Of a stretch of 64,000 nucleotides of DNA, positions 16,801 to 23,419 are shown piece by piece; positions within the stretch are counted from its first letter, which is position 1, and every line of letters starts with the position of its first letter. Made by a program: the position numbers and the translations under genes. Source of the stretch: Streptomyces djakartensis (lineage in GTDB: Bacteria > Actinomycetota > Actinomycetes > Streptomycetales > Streptomycetaceae); NCBI RefSeq assembly GCF_014651075.1, contig NZ_BMWE01000016.1, positions 1 to 64,000 of the forward strand. Reading direction: 5' to 3'. The notes under the pieces were generated by a model. The model was given only the letters and a program-made list of their open reading frames with translations. It was not told the origin of the DNA and searched no databases.

Positions 16801-18017
16801 GCGCCGATCCGCGGGAGACCGATCTGCGTGCCCACGCCGCGGCGGCGCTGCCGGAGTTCATGGTGCCGGCCCACGTCGCCGTGGTGGCCGCCCTGCCCCT
16901 GACGACCAGCGGCAAACTGGACCGGCGAGCCCTGCCGGAGCCCGGTCCGCGCTTCGTGACGTCCAAGCGGCCGGCGCGCACGCCCGAGGAGGAGGTTCTC
17001 CGCGGTCTGTTCGCCGAATTCGTCGGCGTGGCCGGAGCCGGAATCGACGACGACTTCTTCGAACTCGGCGGGGACTCGCTGGCGGCGATCCGGCTGGTGA
17101 GCCGGATCCGGGACACGATGGGCCTCGACCTGTCGGTCCGGGACCTCTTCGCCGCGCCCACGGTGAGCCGCCTCATGGACCGGCTCGACCTCGGTGTCTC
17201 GGGCGACGCCTTCGACGTGCTCCTGCCGCTGAGGACCTCCGGCGGACGCCCGCCGCTGTTCTGCGTACACCCCGCCGGCGGCCTGAGCTGGTGTTACACC
17301 GGGCTGCTGCGACTGCTGGGGCCGGACTTCCCGGTGTACGGGCTGCAGTCCCGCGGCATCGCGCGGCCCGATGTGTACCCGGAGACGATGGACGACCTGG
17401 TCACCGACTACGTGGCGCAGATCCGGTCGGTGCAGCCCACCGGCCCCTACCACCTCCTGGGCTGGTCGTTCGGCGGCCTCGCGGCCCACGCGGTCGCGGT
17501 CCGCCTCCAGTCCGAAGGCGAGGAGGTGGCCATGCTCGCCCTGCTCGACTCCTACCCCCGCGATCCCGGCACCCCGATTCCGCCCGCGGACGAGCGGGAA
17601 GTCCTCGCCACCCTGCTCGACTTCGCGGGCCACGCCGAGGACGGCGAGGGCGGCGAGCCACTGCGCATCACCGATGTCATGGAGATCCTGCGGAGCGGCG
17701 GCGGGCACCTGGCGGACATCGAGGAGCGCCGCGTCGTGGCCCTCACCGAGGTCTTCACCAACAACACGAAGCTCTCGGCGACGCACGTCCCGGGCCGGTT
17801 CGACGGGAACGTCCTGCACTTCACGGCCACGGCCGAACGCCCGCCCGGGGTGCCGACGGCGGCCGTCTGGGAGCCCGCCGTCACCGGGCGTGTGGAGCGG
17901 TACGCCGTGGACTGCACCCACCGCGAGATGTGCGGTCCCGAGCCGCTGGCCCGGATCGGCAGCGTGCTGGTCGAGCGGCTGAACGGCGCCGCATCGCCGG
18001 GCGGGCACACCCGGTAG
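10860..18017 (+). CDS. Non-ribosomal peptide synthetase, termination subunit: C-A-PCP / C-A-PCP-TE
   Basis: Protein of 2385 residues. The ATG at 10860 overlaps the previous stop (ATGA) and sits behind GGAGGA. Domains by nucleotide: C (10900-12190), A (12250-13740), PCP (13790-14010), C (14070-15430, HHIAGDG), A (15480-16940), PCP (16970-17190, LGGDSLAAI) and a type I thioesterase (17220-18000, GWSFGG). The first C domain opens PLAPLQEGLLFHALYDE and has HHLVLDG; this N-terminal style is typical of C domains that accept a D-residue from an upstream E domain. Pocket residues by eye are D-A-G-G-L-G-Y-V-D for the first A domain and D-A-W-H-L-G-L-I-H for the second. Neither matches a code I know; Asp at the ninth position hints at a basic side chain for the first. 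The serine TE should release or cyclise the peptide. Confidence 0.96.
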   Translation: MTQADVQAELEDILPLAPLQEGLLFHALYDEAALDLYTLQMAFDLEGALDAEALRAAARALLRRHASLRAGFWHEDLDEPVQIIPREVALPWEDADLSAVDPAEREAEAERIAVADRVRRFDPARPPLLRFTLIRLGQARYRFLLTAHHLVLDGWSVQLLLDELFQLYTRGGREDAMPPAARYRDYLAWLAGQDRAAAEDVWREVLKGVDEPTRVAPSDPSRAPELPGQVLRDLPSDLAAALDGLARREGLTLNTVFLGAWAIVLGQLTGRDDVVFGTTVSGRPPQVPGAEKMIGLFANTLPVRVRLDPAEPLTGMLTRLQQDQTRLMACQHVGLAGIQRTLDSGELFDTATVFENLPAGESELAAAAHGSGLRVTASRSHGVTHYPLNFMVMPGRPLRLRLDHQSDLFGREAAEAIMGRVVRVLQAAVADPGRRIGALDILTPDERAQVLVEWNGTPGEPPSVLVPEAFEAQAARTPEAVAVAAGGTEWTFAELNARADTLARRLAGHGVGPDTLVGLCVRRSAGMIAAVLAVWKAGGVCVPLDPGYPAERLSLMLADASVPVVVTERALAGLLPRSRAALVLLDRDDLPDTDVDAGVPPNACAQLPAVRADHAAYVVYTSGSTGVPKGVVVTHQGLANLFASHRDRVFAPAAAAVEGRRLRVAHTASLSFDASMGQLLGLVAGHELHVVDDDTRRDAVALLEYVRDRGVDYLGITPSLLSELAGLGMLDGPGHRPGVILLGAEATGAALWETLRAYPGTEVHNYYAPSECTVDAVGARVRDSDRPVIGRPIQNMRVYVLDARLRPVPPGVVGEVYLSGVQLARGYLNRPGLTAERFVADPFGGPAARMYRTGDLARWTTAGLLEFAGRADEQVKLRGFRIELGEVEAALARHAAVTHAVATVREDRPGDQRLTAYVVPAPGGSVHPGELREHLAGTLPEFMVPAAIVVLDALPLTPSGKLARRELPAPGPGLHGAAGREPRSQAEEILCGLFAEALGIARAGIDDDFFALGGHSLLATRLVSRIRAVLGAELAVRDVFEAPTVAGLAGRLDASRAGARRRPPLRSVGERPDDLPLSFAQQRLWFLHRLEGPSATYNMPFALRLTGNLDVSALRAALGDVVARHEALRTVYPDAGGTPRQRVLAPADAAVELPVQPVDETGLAAAIAAAAAHRFDLTAEPPLHAVLFALGPDEHVLLLVLHHIAGDGSSNRPFVRDLSDAYAARRAGRAPSWAPLAVQYADYTLWQRRFLGAQGDPDSVLSRQVEYWRETLKGLPAELELRRDRPRPDVAGHRGATVPLRLGADVHARLAGLARAGNASLFMVVQAALGALLTREGAGTDIPIGTPIAGRTEDALDDLVGCFVNTLVMRTDTSGNPSFVDLLGRVREAGLAAHANQDVPFEHLVEVLKPARSAARHPLFQVMLTVHHAEDLAVDLSGLHCRAEEVESQSAKFDLLFRLAERHTADGLPGGLEGGVEYSTDLFDRQTVEDLVTRFERLLDAVTADPDERIWRLDTLAPAECERVLRAWNDTARPLSPLTLPELFEAQVARTPDAPALAAAGVSLSYAELNARANRLAHALIGRGAGPERVVAVALPRSAELAVALLAVLKSGAAYLPIDTNHPAERIRTVLDDARPVCVLDDPDQVRNPGDQPDTDPGDTARATRLTPTHPAYVLYTSGSTGTPKGVVVPHAAVVNRLLGIQAEYGLEPSDIVLYKAPTAFDASVWEFFWPLTTGARIVVAEPEGHRDPVYLAAVIREHAVTTVHFVPSMLRVFLDEPAAAGCTSLRRVLTGGEPLPADLRDRTLNVLDVALHHLYGPTETAIHATSWTCEREPATGSDAAGRPVPIGRPVTNVRAYVLDAGLGPVPPGTVGEVYLAGVQLARGYLNRRDLTAERFVACPFGAPGERMYRTGDLALWTADGVLRFVGRADDQVKLRGFRIELGEVEAVLARHETVARAAAVVREDEPGRRRLVAYVVAAPGADPRETDLRAHAAAALPEFMVPAHVAVVAALPLTTSGKLDRRALPEPGPRFVTSKRPARTPEEEVLRGLFAEFVGVAGAGIDDDFFELGGDSLAAIRLVSRIRDTMGLDLSVRDLFAAPTVSRLMDRLDLGVSGDAFDVLLPLRTSGGRPPLFCVHPAGGLSWCYTGLLRLLGPDFPVYGLQSRGIARPDVYPETMDDLVTDYVAQIRSVQPTGPYHLLGWSFGGLAAHAVAVRLQSEGEEVAMLALLDSYPRDPGTPIPPADEREVLATLLDFAGHAEDGEGGEPLRITDVMEILRSGGGHLADIEERRVVALTEVFTNNTKLSATHVPGRFDGNVLHFTATAERPPGVPTAAVWEPAVTGRVERYAVDCTHREMCGPEPLARIGSVLVERLNGAASPGGHTR

Positions 18018-18103
18018 CCGGAGAACCGGCGAAGGCCCGGCAGACCAGAGGACCGGCCGGTGATCCGGTCCGGGAAAGCAGAAGGAAGAAAGGAAGCACA
18101 GCC

Positions 18104-18322
18104 ATGACCAATCCCTTTGAGAACCCCGAGGGCACGTACCTGGTGCTGGTCAACGACGAGGGCCAGCACTCCCTCTGGCCCTCTTTCGCGGACGTCCCGG
18201 CCGGATGGGAGGTCGCCCACGAGGAGGACACACGGGAGGCCTGCCTCGCCTTCGTCGAGGAGCACTGGACCGACATGCGTCCGAAGAGCCTGGCAGAGTC
18301 CATGGACCGGGCCGGTTCCTGA
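18104..18322 (+). CDS. MbtH-like NRPS chaperone
   Basis: Protein of 72 residues, the usual size for MbtH proteins, which bind A domains and support their folding and activity. It opens with NPFENPEGTYLVLVNDEGQHSLWP and carries the conserved W residues and the WTDMRPKS segment near the C-terminus, all hallmarks of the family. The ATG at 18104 follows AAGGAAG. It lies 86 bases after the terminal NRPS and just before the hydroxylase gene, so it is expected to serve the two large NRPSs and possibly the separate A-PCP-TE protein. Confidence 0.97.
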   Translation: MTNPFENPEGTYLVLVNDEGQHSLWPSFADVPAGWEVAHEEDTREACLAFVEEHWTDMRPKSLAESMDRAGS

Positions 18323-18362
18323 CGCGTCGGTACACGCGCATCCGATCTTGAGGAGGACCGGT

Positions 18363-19406
18363 TTGCTGACTTACCAGGAGTCCGCCATCGGCGGCGTCGA
18401 GGAGGTGACGCTGGAGCTGACGGCGCAGGAGACGGAGCAGTTCCGGAAGGTCGCCGCCGAGATGGCCGACGGCCTGCCGCACCCGGGCCTGGCGAACCCG
18501 GCGCTGCTCGACGACTCCGACCTGCTCGCGGACATCGAGCTCGCCGCGCGCTGGCTCCCGCCGAGGCTGGCCCGGGCGCTCAGCCGCTTCCGGAAGGCGG
18601 GCAACGCGCACGGCACCCTGATCGTGCGGAACGTGCCGATCGACGACGACCTGCCCCCGACACCCGCCGAGGGTGTCGTTCCTGACTGGTCGCGGCTGTC
18701 CTTGGCCACCGCCGCCCAGCTCGCGACGGTGTCCTGGCTCGGCGACGTCATCGCCTACGCCGACGAGAAGTCCGGCCGTCTCGTCCAGGACATCGTCCCG
18801 GTCAAGGGCGCCGAGCGGCGGCAGGAGAACAGCGGCAGCGTGATGCTCGAACTGCACACCGAGGACGGCTTCCACCCCTTCAAGCCGGACTTCGTCACAC
18901 TGCTGTGCCTGCGCGCCGACCACGAGCGCCGCGCGTTCACCATGTCCGGTGCGATCACCCAGGCGCTGCCCCGGCTGTCCGCCGAGTGCGTCTCGGTGCT
19001 GCGCCGGCCGTTGTTCCGGATCCGCCACAGCAGCTCGTTCGGCGGCACCGGCACCGACGACGTCTCGACGCCACTGCCCGTCCTGTCGGGACCGGACGCC
19101 GAGCCCGAACTGATCGCCGACTTCCACGCCATGGAAGCGGACGGCGAGAGCGCGGCGCGGGCGCTCGACGAACTGCGTGACGCCATGACCTCGGTGCTCG
19201 TGGGCACGGTGCTGGACGTCGGCGACCTGATCGTCGTGGACAACCGGGCCGCTGTGCACGGCCGCACCGACTTCCAGCCCCGTTATGACGGGCAGGACCG
19301 GTGGCTGCGGCGTTGCTTCGCGGTCTGCGACCTGCGCCTGTCCCGTGGCCTCAGGGCGGCCGGGTCCCACGTCTGCGAACCCTTGCCACCGAGGAGCCGT
19401 CCGTGA
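18363..19406 (+). CDS. Fe(II)/2-oxoglutarate-dependent amino acid beta-hydroxylase, AsnO/VioC family
   Basis: Protein of 347 residues from a TTG start, chosen because AGGAGG lies 6 bases upstream. The clavaminate-synthase-like family includes AsnO (free L-Asn 3-hydroxylase of CDA biosynthesis) and VioC (L-Arg hydroxylase). Visible features are LELHTEDGFHPFKPDF, the His-x-Glu iron ligands followed by the family segment, and VHGRTDFQPRYDGQDRWLRR, the distal His and the 2-oxoglutarate-binding Arg. These enzymes act on free amino acids before NRPS loading. Because an A domain in this cluster has an asparagine-like pocket, 3-hydroxy-Asn is the most economical guess for the product, though Arg-like substrates are possible. 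The stop shares bases with the ABC transporter start. Confidence 0.93.
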   Translation: MLTYQESAIGGVEEVTLELTAQETEQFRKVAAEMADGLPHPGLANPALLDDSDLLADIELAARWLPPRLARALSRFRKAGNAHGTLIVRNVPIDDDLPPTPAEGVVPDWSRLSLATAAQLATVSWLGDVIAYADEKSGRLVQDIVPVKGAERRQENSGSVMLELHTEDGFHPFKPDFVTLLCLRADHERRAFTMSGAITQALPRLSAECVSVLRRPLFRIRHSSSFGGTGTDDVSTPLPVLSGPDAEPELIADFHAMEADGESAARALDELRDAMTSVLVGTVLDVGDLIVVDNRAAVHGRTDFQPRYDGQDRWLRRCFAVCDLRLSRGLRAAGSHVCEPLPPRSRP

Positions 19407-20407
19407 TGACAGGACCGCTTGTCGACGCGGCGGGGGCCAGTGCCGGACCCCGAGCACCAGAAGAGGCCCAAAGGGTGCTCGACGTGAGAGGACTGCGAAA
19501 GTCCTACGGCGAGTCGGCCGTCCTGTGCGGCGTCGACCTGGAGGTCCGTTCCGGGGAGATCGTGTCCCTGCTCGGACCGAACGGTGCCGGCAAATCGACC
19601 TTCGTGTCGATCGTGGCCGGGCTGCGCCGGGCGGACTCCGGCTCGGTCACGATCGCCGGCGTCGACGCGTTCGCGCAGCCTGGGGCGGCGCGGCGGATGA
19701 CAGGTCTGGCAGCACAGGACCTGGCCGTCTACCCCGTGCTGAGTGCGCGCCACAACCTGCAGCTCTTCGGCGAGTTGGCCGGCCTGCGCGGCAGGGAGCT
19801 CGGCACGCGCATCGGCGAGGTGGCGCGCGCGCTGCGCATCGAACCGCTGCTGAACCGCCCGGTGGGCCTGCTCTCGGGCGGCCAGAAGCGACGCGTGCAC
19901 ACCGCGATGGCGTTGCTGCACCGGCCGCGGCTGCTGCTGCTCGACGAGGCGACCGCGGGCGCGGACGTCGAGACCCGTACCTACCTGCTCGACGTCGTAC
20001 GCGAACTGGCGGCGGACGGCTCGGCGGTCATCTACTCCACCCACTATCTCCAGGAGGTGGAGATGCTCGGGGCGTCGGTCGCTCTGCTCGAAGCCGGCAC
20101 CGTGATCGCGCGTGGTTCGGTACGCGAACTGGTGGCCGGGCACTCCACCCCCGCGGTGGAATTCCGCTTTGCCGGGCCCGCGCCGCTCGTGGTGGCGGAG
20201 CCGGGCCGCGAGGGCTTCGCCGAATGCCACGACGACCTGCTGCGCATCGCCACACCGGACCCGGCCGCCACGATCGCGGCGACGATCCCCGCCCTCGGCG
20301 AGGACGCCGGGCGGCTGCGCGGTGTGGAGATCGTGCGGGCCAGTCTGGAGACCGTCTACCTCGCCCTGACCGGGCGCCGGTACGCCTCCGGCGGTGAGCT
20401 GTCGTGA
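19406..20407 (+). CDS. ABC transporter ATP-binding protein, DrrA-type exporter
   Basis: Protein of 333 residues. Walker A is GPNGAGKST, the signature is LLSGGQKRR, Walker B is LLLLDEATAG and the switch His is in YSTHYL. The C-terminal extension after about residue 240 fits DrrA/CcmA-like ATPases of antibiotic exporters. A GTG (19403) and an ATG (19406) are adjacent; the ATG is preferred, 9 bases after GAGGAG. It overlaps both the hydroxylase gene and the permease gene, so the three are probably translated together. Likely role: self-resistance by export of the cluster's peptide. Confidence 0.95.
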   Translation: MTGPLVDAAGASAGPRAPEEAQRVLDVRGLRKSYGESAVLCGVDLEVRSGEIVSLLGPNGAGKSTFVSIVAGLRRADSGSVTIAGVDAFAQPGAARRMTGLAAQDLAVYPVLSARHNLQLFGELAGLRGRELGTRIGEVARALRIEPLLNRPVGLLSGGQKRRVHTAMALLHRPRLLLLDEATAGADVETRTYLLDVVRELAADGSAVIYSTHYLQEVEMLGASVALLEAGTVIARGSVRELVAGHSTPAVEFRFAGPAPLVVAEPGREGFAECHDDLLRIATPDPAATIAATIPALGEDAGRLRGVEIVRASLETVYLALTGRRYASGGELS

Positions 20408-21177
20408 TGGGCCGCGCCGGCGCGATGATCATGCGCCACGAACTCCGGGTCATCGGCACCATGCCGGGCTCGACCCTCTTCGGGATCGCCATGCCGATCG
20501 TGCTCGCGGCACTGACGCAGGGCCTCTTCACAAGTGCCGTGCCGACCAACAGCGTCAGCGGCACCGGCGGGGCCGAACTCGCGGTCCCGGGGATGGCGGT
20601 GGCCTTCGCCGCGCTCGGCGCCGGGCGCCCCGGCTTCGCGTTCTTCCGCGACTACGGCTGGGGTACCTGGGACCGGCTCCGGGCCAGCCCCGCGTCGACA
20701 CTGGACATCGTCGCGGGCAAGGTGTCTCCCTGGGTGATCATGTCGCTGGTCCAGATGCTCGGGCTGTTCGTCGCCGCGATACCCCTGCTCGGCTTCCAGG
20801 TCTCCGGTTCCTGGCCGGCCCTGATCCTGGTGTTGTTCGGCACCGCGCTGTGCCTGTGCACCTTCGGTGCTCTGATGACCGCCGTCTCCCGTACATCCCA
20901 GCAGCTCAACACGATCAGCAGCGTCTGCGGGCTCGCGTTCGCCGCACTCGGCGGAGCCTTCGTCCCGCTGTCCGCCCTGCCGGACTGGGTGGACGCCGTC
21001 GCCCCCTGCTTCCCGACGTACTGGGCCGTGCGCGGGCTGCACGCGGTCGTGCTGGAGCAGGGCGGCCTGGCCGAGGTGGCCCTCCCGGTCGGGGCGCTGC
21101 TCGGCTTCACCGCCTTGTTCGCGCTCCTGACCACGGCCCGGTTCCGAGCGGGGGAGAGCAAGGTCTACATGGGCTGA
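20404..21177 (+). CDS. ABC-2 type transporter permease, DrrB-type
   Basis: Protein of 257 residues, with GTG and ATG starts back to back at the overlap with the ATPase gene. About six hydrophobic segments are visible, for example around the stretches beginning GSTLFGIAMPIVLAA, SPWVIMSLVQMLGLFVAAIP and LILVLFGTALCLCTF, matching the ABC-2 membrane fold. It is the partner of the ATPase encoded immediately upstream and should form the export pore. It is the last gene before a 97-base gap, so the operon may end or be re-initiated here. Confidence 0.93.
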   Translation: MMGRAGAMIMRHELRVIGTMPGSTLFGIAMPIVLAALTQGLFTSAVPTNSVSGTGGAELAVPGMAVAFAALGAGRPGFAFFRDYGWGTWDRLRASPASTLDIVAGKVSPWVIMSLVQMLGLFVAAIPLLGFQVSGSWPALILVLFGTALCLCTFGALMTAVSRTSQQLNTISSVCGLAFAALGGAFVPLSALPDWVDAVAPCFPTYWAVRGLHAVVLEQGGLAEVALPVGALLGFTALFALLTTARFRAGESKVYMG

Positions 21178-21216
21178 GCGGCCGCCCGGACGGCGAAGGC
21201 CGGTATCACGCGGCTG

Positions 21217-21234
21217 GTTCACCGGAACGTGAAC
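21217..21234. promoter_or_regulatory. Inverted repeat GTTCAC-n6-GTGAAC, candidate operator
   Basis: Perfect 6-base arms separated by 6 bases, about 40 bases upstream of the methyltransferase start in the only sizeable gap between the NRPS/exporter genes and the precursor genes. The position fits an operator for a second transcription unit. The regulator is unknown; none is encoded in this part of the cluster. Confidence 0.4.
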
Positions 21235-21274
21235 GCGTCGACACCAAGCAGTTCGATGAAATGTGGAGGACTCA

Positions 21275-22273
21275 GTGCTCGGGACGGATGTTGGTGCCCA
21301 GGTCCAGGCGTTGGCCGAGGAACACCCGGATATTCATTCCTGCCTCGATCCCGATCGAGTGGAGGACCAGCAAAGACGGGCCTTGGAGCTCTTCGGCCGG
21401 ACGGACGACTTCGGCGACACCGGCAGCGGCGGCCGGGGGGAGAGCTACGTCGTCGCTCAACGCTCGACCCGGACCCGCGCCCGCGGGATCAACCAGCTTG
21501 TCGACCTCGTCACCGGCAACAGCCGCGCCGCCTCCCGCATCCTGGTCGACCTGCTGGGCGGCGACGGACTGGTGAGCCGCGTGGTGGCGCTGACCGGGCG
21601 GGACGACGCCGTGATAGCCACCTGTGACGCCTCGCCCTTCATGGTGGAACAGGCCTGGGCGAGCGGGATTCCGGCGCTGCGGCAGCGGGCCGAATCACTG
21701 CTCTTCCGTGACGAGTCGGTCGGCGGTGTGCTGCTCGCCTACGGCAGCCACCACATTCCGGTGGCGGAGCGCGGCACGGTGGCCGAGGAAGCGTTCCGTG
21801 TCCTGCAGCCCGGTGGAATCTTCGTCCTCCACGATTTCCTCACCGATTCACCGGTGGACGTGTGGTTCAGGAAAGTGGTCGACGTGTACGCGGCGACCGG
21901 CCACGACTACCCCCACTTCGAGCGTGACGAGGCCGTCTCCTGTCTGGGTTCGGCGGGCTTCGAGGACGTCGTCCCCGTCCTCATGGACGACTCCTTCGTG
22001 GTTTCCGGCGCCACGAAGGAGCAGGCGGAGCTGGAACTGGGGCGGTACATGGCCGACATGTACGGCCTGGAGAAGCTCTACGACGAACTCGGCGCGCAGG
22101 ACACTCACCGCCGCACGTTCGAACTCGTCTGCGACATCTTCCGCTACGAGGACGTCGCCGGCGCATACCGCGAAGTCCAGGCCTCGTTCGACGAGAGCAG
22201 GTCCGTGTGGACCGTGACGATGCCCCGGGAGGCACTCGTGGTCTCCGGACGCAAGCCGGCGGCCTGGTCATGA
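21275..22273 (+). CDS. SAM-dependent methyltransferase, class I, substrate unknown
   Basis: Protein of 332 residues. The GTG at 21275 is chosen because GGAGG lies 5 bases upstream; an in-frame GTG four codons earlier overlaps that site. The SAM-binding motif I is seen as ILVDLLGGDGLVSRVV, an acidic end of strand 2 as ATCDASPFM, and a post-motif as RVLQPGGIFVLHDFL. The N-terminal 80 residues and the C-terminal part beyond residue 230 are outside the core Rossmann fold. It is separate from the two methyltransferase domains built into the NRPS, so it could act on a free precursor, a carrier-bound residue or the finished peptide. I do not recognise a characterised homologue. Confidence 0.85.
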   Translation: MLGTDVGAQVQALAEEHPDIHSCLDPDRVEDQQRRALELFGRTDDFGDTGSGGRGESYVVAQRSTRTRARGINQLVDLVTGNSRAASRILVDLLGGDGLVSRVVALTGRDDAVIATCDASPFMVEQAWASGIPALRQRAESLLFRDESVGGVLLAYGSHHIPVAERGTVAEEAFRVLQPGGIFVLHDFLTDSPVDVWFRKVVDVYAATGHDYPHFERDEAVSCLGSAGFEDVVPVLMDDSFVVSGATKEQAELELGRYMADMYGLEKLYDELGAQDTHRRTFELVCDIFRYEDVAGAYREVQASFDESRSVWTVTMPREALVVSGRKPAAWS

Positions 22274-22280
22274 GGCTCCC

Positions 22281-22306
22281 CGGTTCACGGAGAGACACCT
22301 GAACCG
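22281..22306. promoter_or_regulatory. Inverted repeat CGGTTCA-n12-TGAACCG
   Basis: Perfect 7-base arms in the 72-base gap between the methyltransferase and the PLP enzyme. The GTTCA/TGAAC half-sites are the same as in the inverted repeat at 21217-21234. It could be an operator or a weak hairpin; no T-run follows it. Confidence 0.35.
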
Positions 22307-22345
22307 TCGGCCCCGGTCTCCTGTCCCGCGACATTCAGAAATTCC

Positions 22346-23419
22346 ATGGCGGTTTCCATGCTGATGTACCGATCGATCACCGAGGCGCAGATGATGCCCC
22401 GCCTCATCAGGCTCGGTCCCAACCTGTACGGCGCGTGCTTCACGCTGATGAAGCTGCTGCCCGCCCACTACATACTCGGCCGCGCCGTCCGGCGCGGCGA
22501 CCTGGACGACGACACCGTGGTCGTGGAGACCACGTCGGGGACCTTCGGCCTCGCGCTGGCCATGGAGACCGCCTTGCTGGGGCGCCGGCTCGTGCTGGTC
22601 AGCGACCCGGCCATCGACGCAAACCTGCACCGCCGGCTCACCGACCTGGGCGCGGTCGTCGAGATCTGCCCCGAGCCCGCGCCGGTCGGCGGATTCCAGG
22701 AGGCACGGCTGCGCCGGCTCGCCGAGATCCGGGCCGAACTGCCCCTGACCTTCTGCCCCGAGCAGTACAGCAACCCCGACAACCCCCGCTCCTACGGCAT
22801 GGTGGCGGAGATGATCACCCACACCCTGGGCACGGTGGACTGCCTGGTCGGACCCGTGGGTTCGGGGGGCTCGATGTGCGGCACCGCGGGCGGACTGCGC
22901 GAGTCCACCCCGCACACGCTCGCCATCGGCGTGGACACGCACCGCAGCGTGCTCTTCGGCCAGCAGGACGGCCCGCGCGCGCTGCGCGGTCTGGGCAACA
23001 GCCTGTGGCCCGCCAACCTCGACCACGCCACCTTCGACGAAGTCCATTGGTGCTCGCCCGCCGAGGTGTACGCCTCCACGCGCAAGCTGCATGCCACCCA
23101 CGCCCTCTTCCAGGGGCCGACCAGCGGCGCGGCCTGTCTCGTCGCCCAGTGGTGGGCCGCGCGGAACCCGGACGCGCTCTGCGTGGTGATGCTCCCCGAC
23201 GAGGGCTACCGGTACCAGGCGACCGTGTACGACGACGCCTGGCTCGCCGATCACGGCCACCTGCTCCCCGACCCGCCCGCCGAACCGGCCGTGGTGGACT
23301 CCCCGGCCGAGGCGGGCGACGACTGGACCCGTATCACCTGGGGACGACGCCGCTACGAGGACGTGCCCGGCACCGTACCGAGGACCGAGGACCCGCTGCC
23401 CGAGCGGGTGCCGTCATGA
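22346..23419 (+). CDS. Cysteine-synthase-like PLP enzyme, proposed 2,3-diaminobutyrate pathway
   Basis: Protein of 357 residues of the O-acetylserine sulfhydrylase fold. The start ATG at 22346 has no strong ribosome site. A lysine in FTLMKLLPAHYI lies where the family carries its PLP lysine, VETTSGTFGLALA matches the substrate loop (usually TSGNTG, here TSGTFG), and VGSGGSMCG is the phosphate-binding loop. Homologues with a linked argininosuccinate lyase occur in clusters for 2,3-diaminobutyrate peptides (friulimicin, pacidamycin type). Inferred reaction: replacement of the phosphate of O-phospho-threonine by the amino group of aspartate, by analogy with SbnA of staphyloferrin B. The substituted TSG loop may reflect an altered acceptor. 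Confidence 0.88.
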   Translation: MAVSMLMYRSITEAQMMPRLIRLGPNLYGACFTLMKLLPAHYILGRAVRRGDLDDDTVVVETTSGTFGLALAMETALLGRRLVLVSDPAIDANLHRRLTDLGAVVEICPEPAPVGGFQEARLRRLAEIRAELPLTFCPEQYSNPDNPRSYGMVAEMITHTLGTVDCLVGPVGSGGSMCGTAGGLRESTPHTLAIGVDTHRSVLFGQQDGPRALRGLGNSLWPANLDHATFDEVHWCSPAEVYASTRKLHATHALFQGPTSGAACLVAQWWAARNPDALCVVMLPDEGYRYQATVYDDAWLADHGHLLPDPPAEPAVVDSPAEAGDDWTRITWGRRRYEDVPGTVPRTEDPLPERVPS

